Shown here one piece after another: positions 53,042 to 62,424 of a DNA stretch of 64,000 bases. A program made the position numbers and the translations under genes. The DNA is from an uncultured Clostridium sp. (GTDB taxonomy: Bacteria > Bacillota > Clostridia > Clostridiales > Clostridiaceae): NCBI GenBank assembly GCA_937927335.1, contig CALBDU010000004.1:186001-250000 (forward strand), given 5' to 3'. Every line of letters starts with the position of its first letter. Position 1 is the stretch's first letter. Below the pieces are notes generated by a model, which saw nothing but the letters and a program-made list of their open reading frames with translations, had not been told where the DNA came from and made no database searches.

Positions 53042-53617
53042 ATGAAAAATAAAAAGAAATTCATCGGATCCATAGTTATATTTGTATTATTTTTAGTTTT
53101 TCTCGCAGCTGGCTATTATATATCCAGGCCTGCTGAAAGCAAGGACAGCAATGATATGTTCAAGGAAAACATTGATACTGTAAAAACTGAAGCTAAAACA
53201 ATATCTGTATATGTTAACGGAGAGGTAAAGTGTCCCGGCGTTTATCAGCTGCAGTCTGACAGCAGGGTTCAGGATGCGGTAAAGGCCTCCGGCGGATTTA
53301 CTGAAAATGCAGATAAAACCAGGCTTAATCTGGCGAAAAAACTAAAGGATGAAGATTACATCTATGTAGATACAATACTAAGGCAGGGTAATTCTACATT
53401 ATCCAACAGCAGTAAAGGCAGCGATGTAATCAATATAAATACAGCCTCCAGGGAGGAGCTTATGACATTGCCGGGAATAGGCGAGGTTACTGCCCAGAAG
53501 ATTATTGATTACAGGGAAAAGAACGGGGGCTTCTCTTCGGTGGAGGATCTTAAAAAAGTGGGAAGGATAGGAGATAAGACTTTGGAGAAGTTTAAGGATA
53601 AAATTGAAGCGAGGTAG
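53042..53617 (+). CDS. comEA: ComEA-like DNA-binding competence protein
   Basis: This 191-aa protein has an N-terminal membrane helix (about 7-28), an SLBB domain (about 55-112: ISVYVNGEVKCPGVYQL) and a helix-hairpin-helix DNA-binding domain at the end (INTASREELMTLPGIGEVTAQKIIDYREKNGGF). It binds DNA outside the membrane during uptake. ATG 53042 follows CAGGAGG. comEC and comEB are not adjacent. Confidence 0.92.
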   Translation: MKNKKKFIGSIVIFVLFLVFLAAGYYISRPAESKDSNDMFKENIDTVKTEAKTISVYVNGEVKCPGVYQLQSDSRVQDAVKASGGFTENADKTRLNLAKKLKDEDYIYVDTILRQGNSTLSNSSKGSDVININTASREELMTLPGIGEVTAQKIIDYREKNGGFSSVEDLKKVGRIGDKTLEKFKDKIEAR

Positions 53618-53687
53618 TTGTTTTAAATTCAAACAATATATTATATAATGATTATGTTACTTTATGAGAATTTTGGGAGGTAGAATT

Positions 53688-54716
53688 ATGACGAAAAGAT
53701 TAACAGAATTATCAAGAACATCAGGGTGAGCAGCTAAAATAGGGCCGGAGACCCTTTCAAAGATACTCGATAAACTTCCCAAGATGCAGGATGAAAATCT
53801 GCTGGTTGGGATAGAAACTTCAGATGATGCTGCAGTTTATAAATTAACCGAAGATATGGCAGTAATACAAACTCTGGATTTTTTTACACCAGTGGTGGAT
53901 GACCCATACACTTTTGGACAAATTGCTGCTGCAAATTCTTTGAGTGACATATATGCCATGGGCGGAAAGCCTACTGTAGCATTAAACATAGTATGTTTCC
54001 CTTCATGCCTGCCTATTGACGTTCTTGGAGAAATACTCAAGGGCGGAGCAGACAAGGTTATAGAGTCAGGAGCTGTGGTTATAGGGGGACATTCAGTAGA
54101 TGATGAGGAACCGAAATATGGACTTTCTGTTATGGGAATTGTTCATCCAGATAAAATCCTGAAGAATCATGGTACTGAACCTGGGGATATATTGATAATT
54201 ACAAAGCCTCTTGGAACAGGTATAATCAGCACTGCAATCAAGGGTGAAATTGCTTCCACGGAAGCCTATAACAAAGCTGTTAAGGTGATGACAACCTTAA
54301 ATAAATATGCAGGTGAAATTGTTGCAAAATACAAATTAAGCGCATGCACAGACATAACTGGCTTTGGTCTTATGGGTCATGCCTATGAAATGGCTAGTGC
54401 TTCCAATGTCACATTAAAGTTATACAAGGACAGAATACCATACCTGCAGGAAGCTAAGGAATATGCGGAGCTTGGCCTGGTGCCAGAGGGTTCCTATAAT
54501 AACAGAAATTATTTAAATGGAAAATATGAGTTTAACAAGGTGCCTTTATGGATGGAGGATATATTGTTTGATCCCCAGACCTCAGGAGGACTTCTCATAA
54601 CCTGCAAAAAAGACATAGCTGAAATTATTATGAAGGAATTAAATGGACTGGAGCTTGCTTCTGCGGTTATCGGTGAAGCTGAAAGCTATACAGGAAAATA
54701 TATTATTGTAAGTTAG
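53688..54716 (+). CDS. selD: Selenide, water dikinase SelD, itself a selenoprotein (Sec14, UGA)
   Basis: The full protein is 342 aa and has an in-frame TGA at 53727-53729 (codon 14) in the context [13 protein letters not shown], matching the SG(C/U)AAK active site of SelD, where the residue is Cys or Sec. ATG 53688 follows GGGAGG, giving [13 protein letters not shown] before the Sec. A gene caller that treats TGA as stop would start at ATG 53784 and lose 32 residues. The rest has [16 protein letters not shown] and the ATP-binding C-terminal half. It makes selenophosphate. selA, selB and selC follow. Confidence 0.95.
53724..53757 (+). promoter_or_regulatory. Candidate bacterial SECIS element after the selD UGA
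   Basis: Eleven nucleotides after TGA (53727-53729) the stretch AGGG-CCGGAGA-CCCT (53741-53755) can fold into a short stem with a purine-rich, G-containing loop. Its distance from UGA fits the bacterial SECIS position, where SelB binds the apical loop. The stem is only four base pairs as drawn, so the exact fold is not secure. Confidence 0.5.
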
Positions 54717-54730
54717 ATTGGAGAAAGCTT

Positions 54731-56125
54731 ATGGATAAAAAAGATTTGCTTAGGAAATTACCTAAAATAGATGATTTGATGAAGGAAGCCGTAGTGGAAG
54801 GCTATCTTGGTAATACCCTCAGGGTGCTGGTGCTGGATGCTTTAAGGGAAACCATAGATCAAACAAGAGAAAGCATATTGAAGGACCAGTGCGTTGAAGT
54901 AGACAGAGATTCAATAATCAGCAGCTTTATAACCAACATTGAAGAAAAAAAGAAACCAAGGCTCAGGAGGGTTATAAACGCTGCAGGGGTAGTTATCCAT
55001 ACAAACCTTGGAAGGTCAATTCTTAATGAAGAAGCAGTTAATGAAGTAATTAATGTATCCATGAATTATAACAACCTTGAATATGATATAAAGAAGGGTG
55101 GCAGGGGCTCCAGGTACTCACATGTGGAGGATATTATAAAAAAGGTTACCGGGGCAGAGGCAGCTATGGTGGTGAACAATAATGCCGCAGCTGTTATGCT
55201 GGTGTTGAATACCTTATGCAAAAACAAAGAAGCAATAGTATCCAGAGGACAGCTGGTGGAAATAGGGGGATCCTTCAGGGTGCCTGATGTTATGACCTTC
55301 AGTGGTGCAAAGCTGGTGGAGGTTGGTACCACAAACAGAACCCATCTTTATGATTATGAAAACAATATTAATGATAATACAGGGGTGCTGCTTAAGGTGC
55401 ACACTTCAAACTTCAAAATACTTGGCTTCACGGAAGAAGTTTCATTGGAAGAGCTTTCAGCTCTAGGGGAAGAACGAGACATTCCTGTTGTGGAGGATAT
55501 AGGAAGCGGAACCCTGGTGGATTTTTCAAAATACGGATTTACCTACGAACCAACAGTTCAGGAAAGCATCAGGAAGGGAGCAGATGTAGTTACCTTCAGC
55601 GGAGACAAAATGCTGGGCGGACCTCAGGCAGGCATAATAGTAGGCAAAAAGAAATACATTGACAGGATGAAAAAGAACCAGCTAACCAGGGCTCTTAGGA
55701 TTGACAAAATGACTCTTGCAGCTCTTGAGGGAACCATGAAGCTGTATCTTGATGAAAAAAGCGCTGTAGAGAAAATACCAACCTTGTATATGATTTTGAG
55801 CAGCAGTGAGATTCACAGGGAACGGGCAAATATTCTTCTCGATAAGCTTACCTCTATTGATAATGGCTTTGATTTTAACGTTGCAAAGGAGTACTCAATG
55901 GTTGGAGGAGGCTCCATGCCAGCAGAAAAAATTGAAACCTATGTAGTTAAGGCGGCCTCTCACAGGCTTAGTGCAGATGAAATGGAAAAGAGGCTGAGGC
56001 TTGGAAACATCCCTATCATAGTAAGGGTAAGCAATAACGAGGTAATTATGGATTTAAGAACCATATTTGACCGTGATTTTGACGAAATAGCAAATGCTTT
56101 TAAAACCATGGCAAAACAGATGTGA
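54731..56125 (+). CDS. selA: L-seryl-tRNA(Sec) selenium transferase
   Basis: This 464-aa PLP enzyme has the SelA N-terminal segment [31 protein letters not shown] and the PLP lysine in [14 protein letters not shown] near residue 293. It converts seryl-tRNA(Sec) to selenocysteyl-tRNA(Sec) using selenophosphate. It is 14 nt after selD and 9 nt before selB, so all three form an operon with selC. Confidence 0.96.
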   Translation: MDKKDLLRKLPKIDDLMKEAVVEGYLGNTLRVLVLDALRETIDQTRESILKDQCVEVDRDSIISSFITNIEEKKKPRLRRVINAAGVVIHTNLGRSILNEEAVNEVINVSMNYNNLEYDIKKGGRGSRYSHVEDIIKKVTGAEAAMVVNNNAAAVMLVLNTLCKNKEAIVSRGQLVEIGGSFRVPDVMTFSGAKLVEVGTTNRTHLYDYENNINDNTGVLLKVHTSNFKILGFTEEVSLEELSALGEERDIPVVEDIGSGTLVDFSKYGFTYEPTVQESIRKGADVVTFSGDKMLGGPQAGIIVGKKKYIDRMKKNQLTRALRIDKMTLAALEGTMKLYLDEKSAVEKIPTLYMILSSSEIHRERANILLDKLTSIDNGFDFNVAKEYSMVGGGSMPAEKIETYVVKAASHRLSADEMEKRLRLGNIPIIVRVSNNEVIMDLRTIFDRDFDEIANAFKTMAKQM

Positions 56126-56134
56126 GGTGAAGGT

Positions 56135-58042
56135 ATGAGACATATTGTAATAGGAACCGCAGGCCATATTGACCATGGTAAAACTACACTAATAAAAGCC
56201 CTCACAGGCAGGGAGACGGACACACTGCAGGAGGAAAAGGAAAGAGGTATTTCCATAAATCTTGGATTTACATATTTTGACCTTCCATCAGGAAGAAGAG
56301 CTGGAATTATAGATGTTCCAGGTCATGAAAAGTTTGTAAAAAATATGCTTGCCGGAGTCAGCAGCATAGATATTGTTCTGTTGGTAGTTGCTGCAGATGA
56401 AGGTGTTATGCCCCAGACCAGAGAACATTTTGAAATACTTCAGCTGTTGAATGTTAAAAAAGGTATTATAGTACTCACAAAGGCTGATATGGTAGATGAG
56501 GAATGGTTGGAGATGGTTAAGGAGGAAGTAAAGGAGGAATTCAAGGGAACATTCCTTGAGAACAGTCCTATTCATGCAGTATCCTCCAAAACAAAATCCG
56601 GCCTTCAGGAACTGATAAAGGATATAGATATGATCACCGGTGAAGTTGATACCAAGGACATCGGTGGGCATTTCCGTCTGCCGGTAGACAGAGTTTTTTC
56701 AATCAGTGGTTTTGGTACAGTAGTAACAGGTACTGTAATCAGCGGCATGGTGGAGGAGGGCCAGTGGATACAGGTTTATCCTTCCATGGTAAAGGCAAAG
56801 ATAAGAGGTATTCAGGTTCATGATAACCCGGTAAAGATTGCAGAAGCGGGTCAGAGATGTGCTTTAAACATATCCAACATAAAAACCACTGAGGTGGCCA
56901 GGGGAGATGTAGTTTCAGTTGAGGGCATCATGGAGCCTTCTATGATGGTGGACTGCAGGCTGTATTATCTTAAAAGCGCCCCAAAACCCTTGGAGAACAG
57001 ACAGAGAGTAAGGTTATATCACGGAACCAGCGAGATACTCTGCAGGGTGGTTATACTGGACAAGGAAGAAGTTAAGCCTGGTGAGGAGGCCTTTGTGCAG
57101 CTGAGGCTTGAGAAGCCATTGACAGCCCAAAGGAATGACAGGTATGTAATAAGGAATTATTCCCCCATGTTCACCATAGGCGGTGGCGTAATCATAGAGC
57201 CTCTTGCAAAAAAAGGCAAGAGATTTGACCCCGGTTATATCGAAGAGCTTAAAATAAAGGAAAGCGGAAGCTCCTCCAGTATTGTAGAAAATACAGTGAA
57301 AAAATTAAGTCCGGAGTTACCTAAATTGGCAGACATATTAAAGGCTATGGGAAAAAATGAAGAGGATCTGGAGGGCAAGCTGGACAAACTTGCGGAAGAC
57401 GGCAGAATTATTAAGTTTAATTCCTCTGATAAGCCTGTATATGTGCACATGGAATATATAAATAAAAAGCTTGAGGACATGACGGATCTACTTGAAAAGT
57501 ACCATAAGGAGAATCCTTTAAGGCTTGGTATAAGCAAGGAAGAAATCAAAAACAGGATATTTGGCAAGGGCATGAAGCAGAAGGTTTATGACGAGCTTTT
57601 GACAATACTGGAAAGCAGGCATAGAATTGAACTTCACAGCAATTTTATTTCAGTTTACGGCTTCGAAATAAAATATTCAGTGGAACAGGAGCGTCTAAGG
57701 AGCAACATAATCCAGCAGTTCAGCCAGAATGAATTTTCTCCACCAAAATACAGTGAACTGGAAGCAAAGGAAACCGATTCAAGAAACTTTAAAATGGTTT
57801 TTGAATCACTGCTGGATGAAGGAGTAGTTGTGAAGGTGGCAGATGACTGCTATTTTACTAAAGAAGCCTACCACAAGTGCAAGGAAATGCTGGTTGAATA
57901 TTTGAAGGGAAACGGTAGTATAACCGTAGCTCAGCTCAGGGACATCTTAGACACCAGCAGGAAATATGCAATGGCCCTTATGGAACACTTCGACTCCATA
58001 AAGCTTACAAAACGGCAGGGTGACCAGAGAGTATTATTTTAA
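56135..58042 (+). CDS. selB: Selenocysteine-specific elongation factor SelB
   Basis: This 635-aa translational GTPase has G1 [12 protein letters not shown] (6-17), G3 [10 protein letters not shown]4 TKAD and domains II-III, then a C-terminal region of winged-helix repeats (about 380-635) that bind the SECIS hairpin. It carries Sec-tRNA to in-frame UGA codons. Length is typical. ATG 56135 follows GAGGTGAAGGT. selC follows about 60 nt later with its own promoter. Confidence 0.96.
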   Translation: MRHIVIGTAGHIDHGKTTLIKALTGRETDTLQEEKERGISINLGFTYFDLPSGRRAGIIDVPGHEKFVKNMLAGVSSIDIVLLVVAADEGVMPQTREHFEILQLLNVKKGIIVLTKADMVDEEWLEMVKEEVKEEFKGTFLENSPIHAVSSKTKSGLQELIKDIDMITGEVDTKDIGGHFRLPVDRVFSISGFGTVVTGTVISGMVEEGQWIQVYPSMVKAKIRGIQVHDNPVKIAEAGQRCALNISNIKTTEVARGDVVSVEGIMEPSMMVDCRLYYLKSAPKPLENRQRVRLYHGTSEILCRVVILDKEEVKPGEEAFVQLRLEKPLTAQRNDRYVIRNYSPMFTIGGGVIIEPLAKKGKRFDPGYIEELKIKESGSSSSIVENTVKKLSPELPKLADILKAMGKNEEDLEGKLDKLAEDGRIIKFNSSDKPVYVHMEYINKKLEDMTDLLEKYHKENPLRLGISKEEIKNRIFGKGMKQKVYDELLTILESRHRIELHSNFISVYGFEIKYSVEQERLRSNIIQQFSQNEFSPPKYSELEAKETDSRNFKMVFESLLDEGVVVKVADDCYFTKEAYHKCKEMLVEYLKGNGSITVAQLRDILDTSRKYAMALMEHFDSIKLTKRQGDQRVLF

Positions 58043-58057
58043 TTTGCTATAAATCAG

Positions 58058-58086
58058 TTGACAACTATAATTTCATATTGTATTAT
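58058..58086 (+). promoter_or_regulatory. Promoter of tRNA-Sec (selC)
   Basis: TTGACA (58058-58063), 17-bp spacer and TATTAT (58081-58086), 15 nt ahead of the tRNA. Confidence 0.75.
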
Positions 58087-58101
58087 GAATAAGTGTGAAA
58101 T

Positions 58102-58198
58102 GGGAGTAGATAAGTGCTGGTGTGCTTGCCAGTCTTCAAAACTGTGTTGCCGTGCTAAGACCACGACGGGTGGGTTCGATTCCCACATACTCCCGCCA
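58102..58198 (+). tRNA. selC: tRNA-Sec (anticodon TCA)
   Basis: A 97-nt class II tRNA. It has a long acceptor (GGGAGTA/TACTCCC), discriminator G, encoded CCA (58196-58198), an extended D-stem AAGTGC/GTGCTT around TGGT, anticodon TCA in loop CTTCAAA, a long variable arm TTGCCGTGCTAAGACCACGAC and T-arm GGGTTCGATTCCC. Its 3' 71 nt plus one more base form the left 72-bp att repeat, so the element integrated in the tRNA leaves it intact. Confidence 0.96.
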
Positions 58199-58199
58199 A
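58128..58199 (+). repeat. attL: 72-bp direct repeat in the tRNA-Sec 3' part
   Basis: The sequence from GCCAGTCTTC (anticodon stem) through the CCA end and one more A is repeated without mismatch at 62926-62997. Repeat-to-repeat distance is 4,798 bp. The integrase gene begins 128 bp inside. Confidence 0.95.
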
Positions 58200-58260
58200 A
58201 CTCTTACTATATCAAGTGTTTAGCTGATTCTTCAGAATTGGTTAGGCACTTTTTTAATTG

Positions 58261-58286
58261 TGTGAAAATGAATAGACTGATATGCA
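58261..58286 (+). repeat. Candidate integrase arm-type site (left)
   Basis: TGTGAAAATGAATA-GACTGATATGCA resembles TGTAAAATATGAGGTG-GACTGATATGCA at 62834-62861, in the same orientation; the last 12 bp are identical. The left copy ends 87 bp inside attL and the right copy ends 65 bp outside attR's left end, which is the placement of arm sites flanking the core in a joined attP. Confidence 0.6.
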
Positions 58287-58327
58287 CGTTCACTTCAAAT
58301 CTAAAATTAAGAAAGTGAGTGTTTTCA

Positions 58328-59320
58328 ATGGGGAAGAGGAAAATTGAATTGTCCGATGAAGTGAATTTTAGTCCGTTTATCTCAATTAATGGAGATTGTG
58401 AAACTGGTATGCTGATGGAGGAATTTCTGTCATTACACGAAAGGTTTATACATAATAAGGCGTTGGAGGGACTGGCCTCACGAACTATTGAAGAGCATAG
58501 GGTCACAATGGGATATTTTAAGAAATATTTGCAAGGTGATAAACGGTCTATAACAGACTGTTATGCAAATATTGATGTTTTTCGTGGCTATTTGTCCTAT
58601 ATGGTGCTTGAAAAGCATTATAAACCCTGCACAGTTAATATAAGACTAAGAACACTTAAATGCTATTTAAAATGGCTATACAATGAAAATCTGATAGCAG
58701 TGGATTACTCTAAAAAACTTAAACTTGTAAAAGTACCTGAGGATACAATACAGCCGCTCTCAGATAAAGATTTAAAGAGAATACTTAAAGTATCAGATAA
58801 AGGTACATATTCCGGTTTTAGGGATTTTACATTAATGATACTTATGCTTGATTGTGGTATTAGGGTAGGAGAAGCAATCGAGCTTAAAATTGATGATGTG
58901 AATATAAAAGTGGGTATTATTAACATAAGGGCAGAGAATGCAAAAACAAGGGTATTTAGACAAGTGCCAATTAGTAAGAAAACTTGTAAGTTGATAGGTG
59001 AATTACTAAAAATAGCGGAGAGAGATAATTGCGAATATATATTTCAATCTACTTATGGAGGTCAAATTCAAAAGAAAAATATTATCCTTAGCTTTGCAAG
59101 ATTAGGGAAGAGGGCAGGCTTATCAGTTCGATGCACACCTCATGTATTTCGTCATACATTTGCAACAAATTTTGTTAAAGGAGGTGGGGATATATTCACT
59201 CTGCAAAGGATTTTAGGACATACAACACTTGCTATGTGTAGAAGGTATATCCAGCTTAATTGCACTGATTTAATTAATAAGCACAATCAGGTAGGCTTAA
59301 TTGATAAATACTTAAAATAG
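58328..59320 (+). CDS. Tyrosine site-specific recombinase (integrase)
   Basis: This 330-aa protein has an N-terminal SAM-like core-binding domain (about 25-125) and a catalytic domain with Arg179 (LDCGIRVGEAIEL), the HxxR motif His272/Arg275 (HVFRHTFA), His298 (LGHTTLAM) and the nucleophile Tyr307 (RRYIQL). It should excise and integrate the surrounding element at selC. ATG 58328 is preceded by AAGTGAGTG; GTG 58319 is possible too. A bidirectional terminator separates it from the convergent winged-helix gene. Confidence 0.95.
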   Translation: MGKRKIELSDEVNFSPFISINGDCETGMLMEEFLSLHERFIHNKALEGLASRTIEEHRVTMGYFKKYLQGDKRSITDCYANIDVFRGYLSYMVLEKHYKPCTVNIRLRTLKCYLKWLYNENLIAVDYSKKLKLVKVPEDTIQPLSDKDLKRILKVSDKGTYSGFRDFTLMILMLDCGIRVGEAIELKIDDVNIKVGIINIRAENAKTRVFRQVPISKKTCKLIGELLKIAERDNCEYIFQSTYGGQIQKKNIILSFARLGKRAGLSVRCTPHVFRHTFATNFVKGGGDIFTLQRILGHTTLAMCRRYIQLNCTDLINKHNQVGLIDKYLK

Positions 59321-59439
59321 TGCCTTTCTAAATAAGTGGATTTTATCTGAGAGAACTTCAAAGCAATAATATAAATAAAATTTTTATAGGTTTATAATTT
59401 GTAGGAGTACATATTAATTAATACTAAAATAATAATTGA

Positions 59440-59483
59440 AAATGGGGAGACGTTCCCATGATTCTCCCCAAAATTATTATTTT
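59440..59483. terminator. Bidirectional terminator between integrase and winged-helix gene
   Basis: TGGGGAGA (59443-59450) pairs with TCTCCCCA (59463-59470) around a 12-nt loop, with T-rich sequence on both strands. Confidence 0.75.
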
Positions 59484-59871
59484 AGAGACTTACTACAGAA
59501 TTAAATTTTCTGTGTTGCTCTGCCTCCTTAACTTCTCCAGTCCATTCCCTGTTACGACGTTTAGGTGTTTTTTTGTTTTTTATTAAAATGCTGATACAAT
59601 CAACAATTTCATAACTATTGCTTGTAAGTTTCTTGGTATTACCTTTGCTTCGTTTAGTTTTCTTAATGTGGCCGTGCTCCTCAAGCTCTTTTAAGCCCTT
59701 ATCTATATTATGAATTTTCATACCAAAAATGCTAGACATAGAACTTCTTGAGGGAAAACATTCTCCTGTAGTAAAATTTCTAAAGTAAACCAATGAAATA
59801 TAAGTCTTTTTTGCATTTTGACTTAAGCTATTATCATGTAAAATGCCTTTATCAAATTGTGCATATTGCAC
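59482..59871 (-). CDS. Winged-helix (HTH_36-like) DNA-binding protein, possible replication or copy-control protein
   Basis: This 129-aa protein has the segment LSQNAKKTYISLVYFRNFTTGECFPSRSSMSSIFG..IHNIDKGLKELEEHGHIKKTKR, a winged-helix fold common at the N-terminus of phage replisome organisers and plasmid Rep proteins. The C-terminal 40 residues are basic. No ATPase or endonuclease domain is present, so it may be a regulator or a truncated initiator. Upstream lies a cluster of TGCC-GGCA dyads (59898-60041) that it may bind. ATG follows AAGGAGGGAC. Confidence 0.75.
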   Translation of the reverse strand: MQYAQFDKGILHDNSLSQNAKKTYISLVYFRNFTTGECFPSRSSMSSIFGMKIHNIDKGLKELEEHGHIKKTKRSKGNTKKLTSNSYEIVDCISILIKNKKTPKRRNREWTGEVKEAEQHRKFNSVVSL

Positions 59872-59897
59872 TTAAAGTCCCTCCTTTATTATTATGA

Positions 59898-60041
59898 TGC
59901 TAAATGGACACATATGGGCTATGCCATTAAAGGCATAAGGAATGTGCCCATTTAGGCAAAAACATATGGCAAAATGGACATAGAAAAATAAGAATAAAAA
60001 TAAAAAATAACTATATTACTCATTATGCCTGTTTGGGCATG
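59898..60041. repeat. Cluster of five TGCC-N5/6-GGCA dyads upstream of winged-helix gene
   Basis: The consensus TGCCTAAATGGGCACA appears as TGCTAAATGGACACAT (59898-59913), as the reverse complement TGCCTAAATGGGCACA (59943-59958), TGGCAAAATGGACATA (59967-59982) and TGCCTGTTTGGGCATG (60026-60041). The perfect dyad TATGCC-ATTAAA-GGCATA (59920-59937) lies between the first two. They could be operator sites or iterons for the adjacent DNA-binding protein. The remaining 180 nt (60042-60240) is AT-rich with no gene seen. Confidence 0.7.
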
Positions 60042-60240
60042 TCCTAAATAAGTAATAATAACATTTAGTAATCACCTTACCAACCTATAATATTACACTA
60101 CCTTTTTGTTTGTATCCTACTTACAAGGGTAAAAATACTAATACCAACTATAAGAGAAAATGTTAAATTTAGCGGCAATTTTTAATAAATTAATATTCTT
60201 ATCCATCTAAAAATCTGCATTTACCAACTATGCTATTATA

Positions 60241-60474
60241 TTAAATACTTTTTATCTTTCTTGTTTTTTTTGTTACAATTTTCTTATTAGTTTTCATGTT
60301 TTTTTCTACATAGTTCATTATGAACTCTCTAACTATTTTACTTAAAGTTTCGTTCTTGGCTAAAGCAATTGCCTGTGCCTGCTTTTTTAGGTCTTTATTA
60401 ATGAGCACTAATATTGAAGAATCATTAGGGGACTCATCTTTACCCCTTACATCTATTGTGAAAAAATCTTCCAT
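60241..60474 (-). CDS. Small ribbon-helix-helix-like protein
   Basis: This 77-aa protein has the block SILVLINKDLKKQAQAIALAKNETLSKIVREFIMNYVEKN, the layout of a ribbon-helix-helix domain, with a strongly basic C-terminus (TNKKIVTKKTRKIKSI). ATG 60474 follows AAAGGAGGTGATTATA; an in-frame GTG three codons upstream overlaps the site. It may repress genes of the element, or act as an antitoxin without a visible toxin. The 370-bp gap to the winged-helix gene holds the dyad cluster. Confidence 0.7.
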   Translation of the reverse strand: MEDFFTIDVRGKDESPNDSSILVLINKDLKKQAQAIALAKNETLSKIVREFIMNYVEKNMKTNKKIVTKKTRKIKSI

Positions 60475-60558
60475 TATAATCACCTCCTTTATTTAAGAAT
60501 TGTAGAACAAGATTACAATATATATTTTTGTATTTATATATATATTTCAAACATAATT

Positions 60559-60598
60559 TTTAAATAAAATAAAAAATAGCCTTATAAAATAAGACTAT
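60559..60598 (-). terminator. Terminator downstream of serine recombinase (minus strand)
   Basis: On the minus strand ATAGTCTTAT pairs with ATAAGGCTAT (60576-60598), followed by TTTTTTATTTTATTTA. Confidence 0.7.
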
Positions 60599-60695
60599 AA
60601 AAATGTTTATTTAATTTTACCAAAAAATCTCACTAAGTTCCGATTATTCATACAGAATACATACTAAAGGTGGGAGGTGTTTTATATTGATAATG

Positions 60696-61322
60696 TTATT
60701 TTTGAAATCTGCTTTCATACTGCTTTACTAGTTTATAGAATGTAGTTCTTTTTAGTTCTAAAAGTTCCATAGCTTTTGTAGCTGTTATATGTCCGCTTTT
60801 CCATAGCTTATAATATTTTGTGAAATCATTAGGATAATTTGCCTTTGGTCTTCCTAAATGTTTCCCTTTTGATTTAGCAGCGGATATTCCTTCAGCTTGC
60901 CTTTGCTTAATGGTATTTCTTTCTTGTTCTGCAATCATTCCTAGAACTTCAATAAGGATATTATTTATCATGTCAAATATAGCCTTTTGCATTTCTCCAA
61001 ATTGTTTGAGGTCTATTAATGTAGTTGGAACATCTAAAATCCTAATTAAAATTCCATTGTCTTTAAAGTATTCTAATTCATGTTTTATTTGACGCTTATT
61101 TCTCCCGAGTCTATCTAACGATTTCACATAAATTTCATCGCCTTCTCTTGCATAGGTTTTTAATGCTGCATATCCTGCTCTATCAAAATCTTTTCCGCTA
61201 GATTTATCTATAATTATATTTCTCTCATCTGTAATGTATTTTCTCAATCCTATTATTTGTCTGTCTATATTTTGTTCTTTACTGGACACTCTTACATAGC
61301 CGAATATTTTTTTAGAGCTCAT
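60696..61322 (-). CDS. Serine recombinase (resolvase/invertase family)
   Basis: This 208-aa protein has the N-terminal resolvase domain FGYVRVSSKEQN with the nucleophile Ser13, SLDRLGRNKRQI and EQERNTIKQRQAEGI, then a C-terminal HTH (LGRPK...ITATKAMELLELKRTTFYKLV). It is the length of plasmid-type resolvases or DNA invertases. It may resolve multimers or invert a segment in the element. The start ATG 61322 follows GAAAGGAAGC. Its upstream region has repeated TTTRCGAA sites (61371-61483). It is unusual to have both recombinase classes in one small element. Confidence 0.93.
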   Translation of the reverse strand: MSSKKIFGYVRVSSKEQNIDRQIIGLRKYITDERNIIIDKSSGKDFDRAGYAALKTYAREGDEIYVKSLDRLGRNKRQIKHELEYFKDNGILIRILDVPTTLIDLKQFGEMQKAIFDMINNILIEVLGMIAEQERNTIKQRQAEGISAAKSKGKHLGRPKANYPNDFTKYYKLWKSGHITATKAMELLELKRTTFYKLVKQYESRFQK

Positions 61323-61370
61323 TTTAGCCGCTTCCTTTCAAATTTTATTATAATATAATTATATTATAAT

Positions 61371-61483
61371 ATGTTCGTAAATGTCAATAGCGTTTGCGAA
61401 CATGCGTAAAATTACATATATGATGTTTGCGAATGAAATTATATATTAAATTTAATTATTCTTAAAGGTGTACTTTTACGAAT
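61371..61483. repeat. Repeated TTTRCGAAY sites upstream of serine recombinase
   Basis: An inverted pair ATGTTCGTAAA (61371-61381)/TTTGCGAACAT (61393-61403, one mismatch), then ATGTTTGCGAAT (61423-61434) and TTTTACGAAT (61474-61483). The first pair and its spacing are res/operator-like. The rest of the 217-bp gap is AT-rich, with TATAAT-like motifs for a minus-strand promoter. Confidence 0.6.
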
Positions 61484-61517
61484 AAAAAAGAAAAGCGGGT
61501 TATTAAATGTCCCGCTT
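61482..61517 (-). terminator. Terminator after cargo gene (minus strand)
   Basis: AAGCGGG (61511-61517 complement) pairs with CCCGCTT across a 11-nt loop, followed on the minus strand by TTCTTTTTT. Confidence 0.8.
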
Positions 61518-61539
61518 AGATAATAATATTAAATTATGA

Positions 61540-62424
61540 TTACTTAACAATAATACAATCATGTAAAGCCCATGGTAAGATATTACCTTCTTGTTGACTT
61601 ATCTTGCCTTTAATTGTTATTGTACTCCCCATCTGTATATCCATTAGCTTGCTTTCTTCAGAGGAGGAAACAATTGCTATAAAATCTTCAGTAACAGTAG
61701 AATCAAGACACTTCACTCCGATAGTATGTTTATCTACTTCTCTCACAGTTCCTGTCCATTGTACATATCTTCCTTCAATTGAATTGTAATAAGAATCTTT
61801 TTGTATTTCTGTCTTAGATGCATATGGTTTTTCAAATGAAGTAAAATCAGTGCTTATAATTTTATTTGCTTCTTCTTCCAATTGTGCTTTTGCTTCCGCT
61901 TCCGCTTTGACTTTAGAATCCGCTTCGTTCTTAGCATCTTGTTGTAATTTGGCTACCTTTTGATTAAATTCGTCATTTTCTGTTTTAAAGTTAGTCAGCA
62001 TATTTTGGTATGAGTTTTCAACTCTGCATTTATCTAACTCAAGTTTATTGTTTGATTCATCATAATGTTTTAAATTGCCTGATATAACCAAAATATTTCC
62101 TTTTTTGATATTTTTATCAACATAATAATCAAAGAAACATTCAATAGAAGTATTAGCAAGCTCATATGTAATAGTGTCTGAGTTTTCATTAATGTCATCA
62201 ACTTTTATAGGTATAAGAATATATTTATCCTCATTCTTGCTTGAATAATCGGACATAAATTGCTGAACACTTTTATCGGAGCTTTTAATAAAATCTTGGA
62301 CTAAAGTGGTTGATGCATATTCTCTTTTCTCATTTAAAAATATCTGTTTACTATGACTTACATATCCAATTCTTATTATTGCAATTACAAAAATAATGCC
62401 TATAACAGTAAGGAACTTTTTCAT
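61540..62424 (-). CDS. Membrane-anchored protein with coiled coil and C-terminal OB-fold-like domain (element cargo)
   Basis: This 294-aa protein has an N-terminal signal anchor (residues 4-22), a first domain of about 120 residues with two cysteines, a charged coiled coil (about 150-190: KLQQDAKNEADSKVKAEAEA) and a C-terminal beta-rich domain (about 215-294: GRYVQWTGTVREVDKHTIGVKC...MGSTITIKGKISQ) that reads like an OB fold (tRNA_anti-like). It is probably exposed outside the membrane. I do not recognise a function. ATG 62424 follows GGGAGGTTATTAA. It is the likely cargo gene of the element. Confidence 0.75.
   Translation of the reverse strand: MKKFLTVIGIIFVIAIIRIGYVSHSKQIFLNEKREYASTTLVQDFIKSSDKSVQQFMSDYSSKNEDKYILIPIKVDDINENSDTITYELANTSIECFFDYYVDKNIKKGNILVISGNLKHYDESNNKLELDKCRVENSYQNMLTNFKTENDEFNQKVAKLQQDAKNEADSKVKAEAEAKAQLEEEANKIISTDFTSFEKPYASKTEIQKDSYYNSIEGRYVQWTGTVREVDKHTIGVKCLDSTVTEDFIAIVSSSEESKLMDIQMGSTITIKGKISQQEGNILPWALHDCIIVK

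Noticed and set aside
53727..53729. selD read as a frameshifted or broken gene
   Set aside because: The TGA lies exactly at the known Sec/Cys site, frame is otherwise intact, and the complete Sec machinery lies just downstream.
60900..61100. Plus-strand frame within the serine recombinase
   Set aside because: Antisense to a well-defined recombinase with catalytic motifs.
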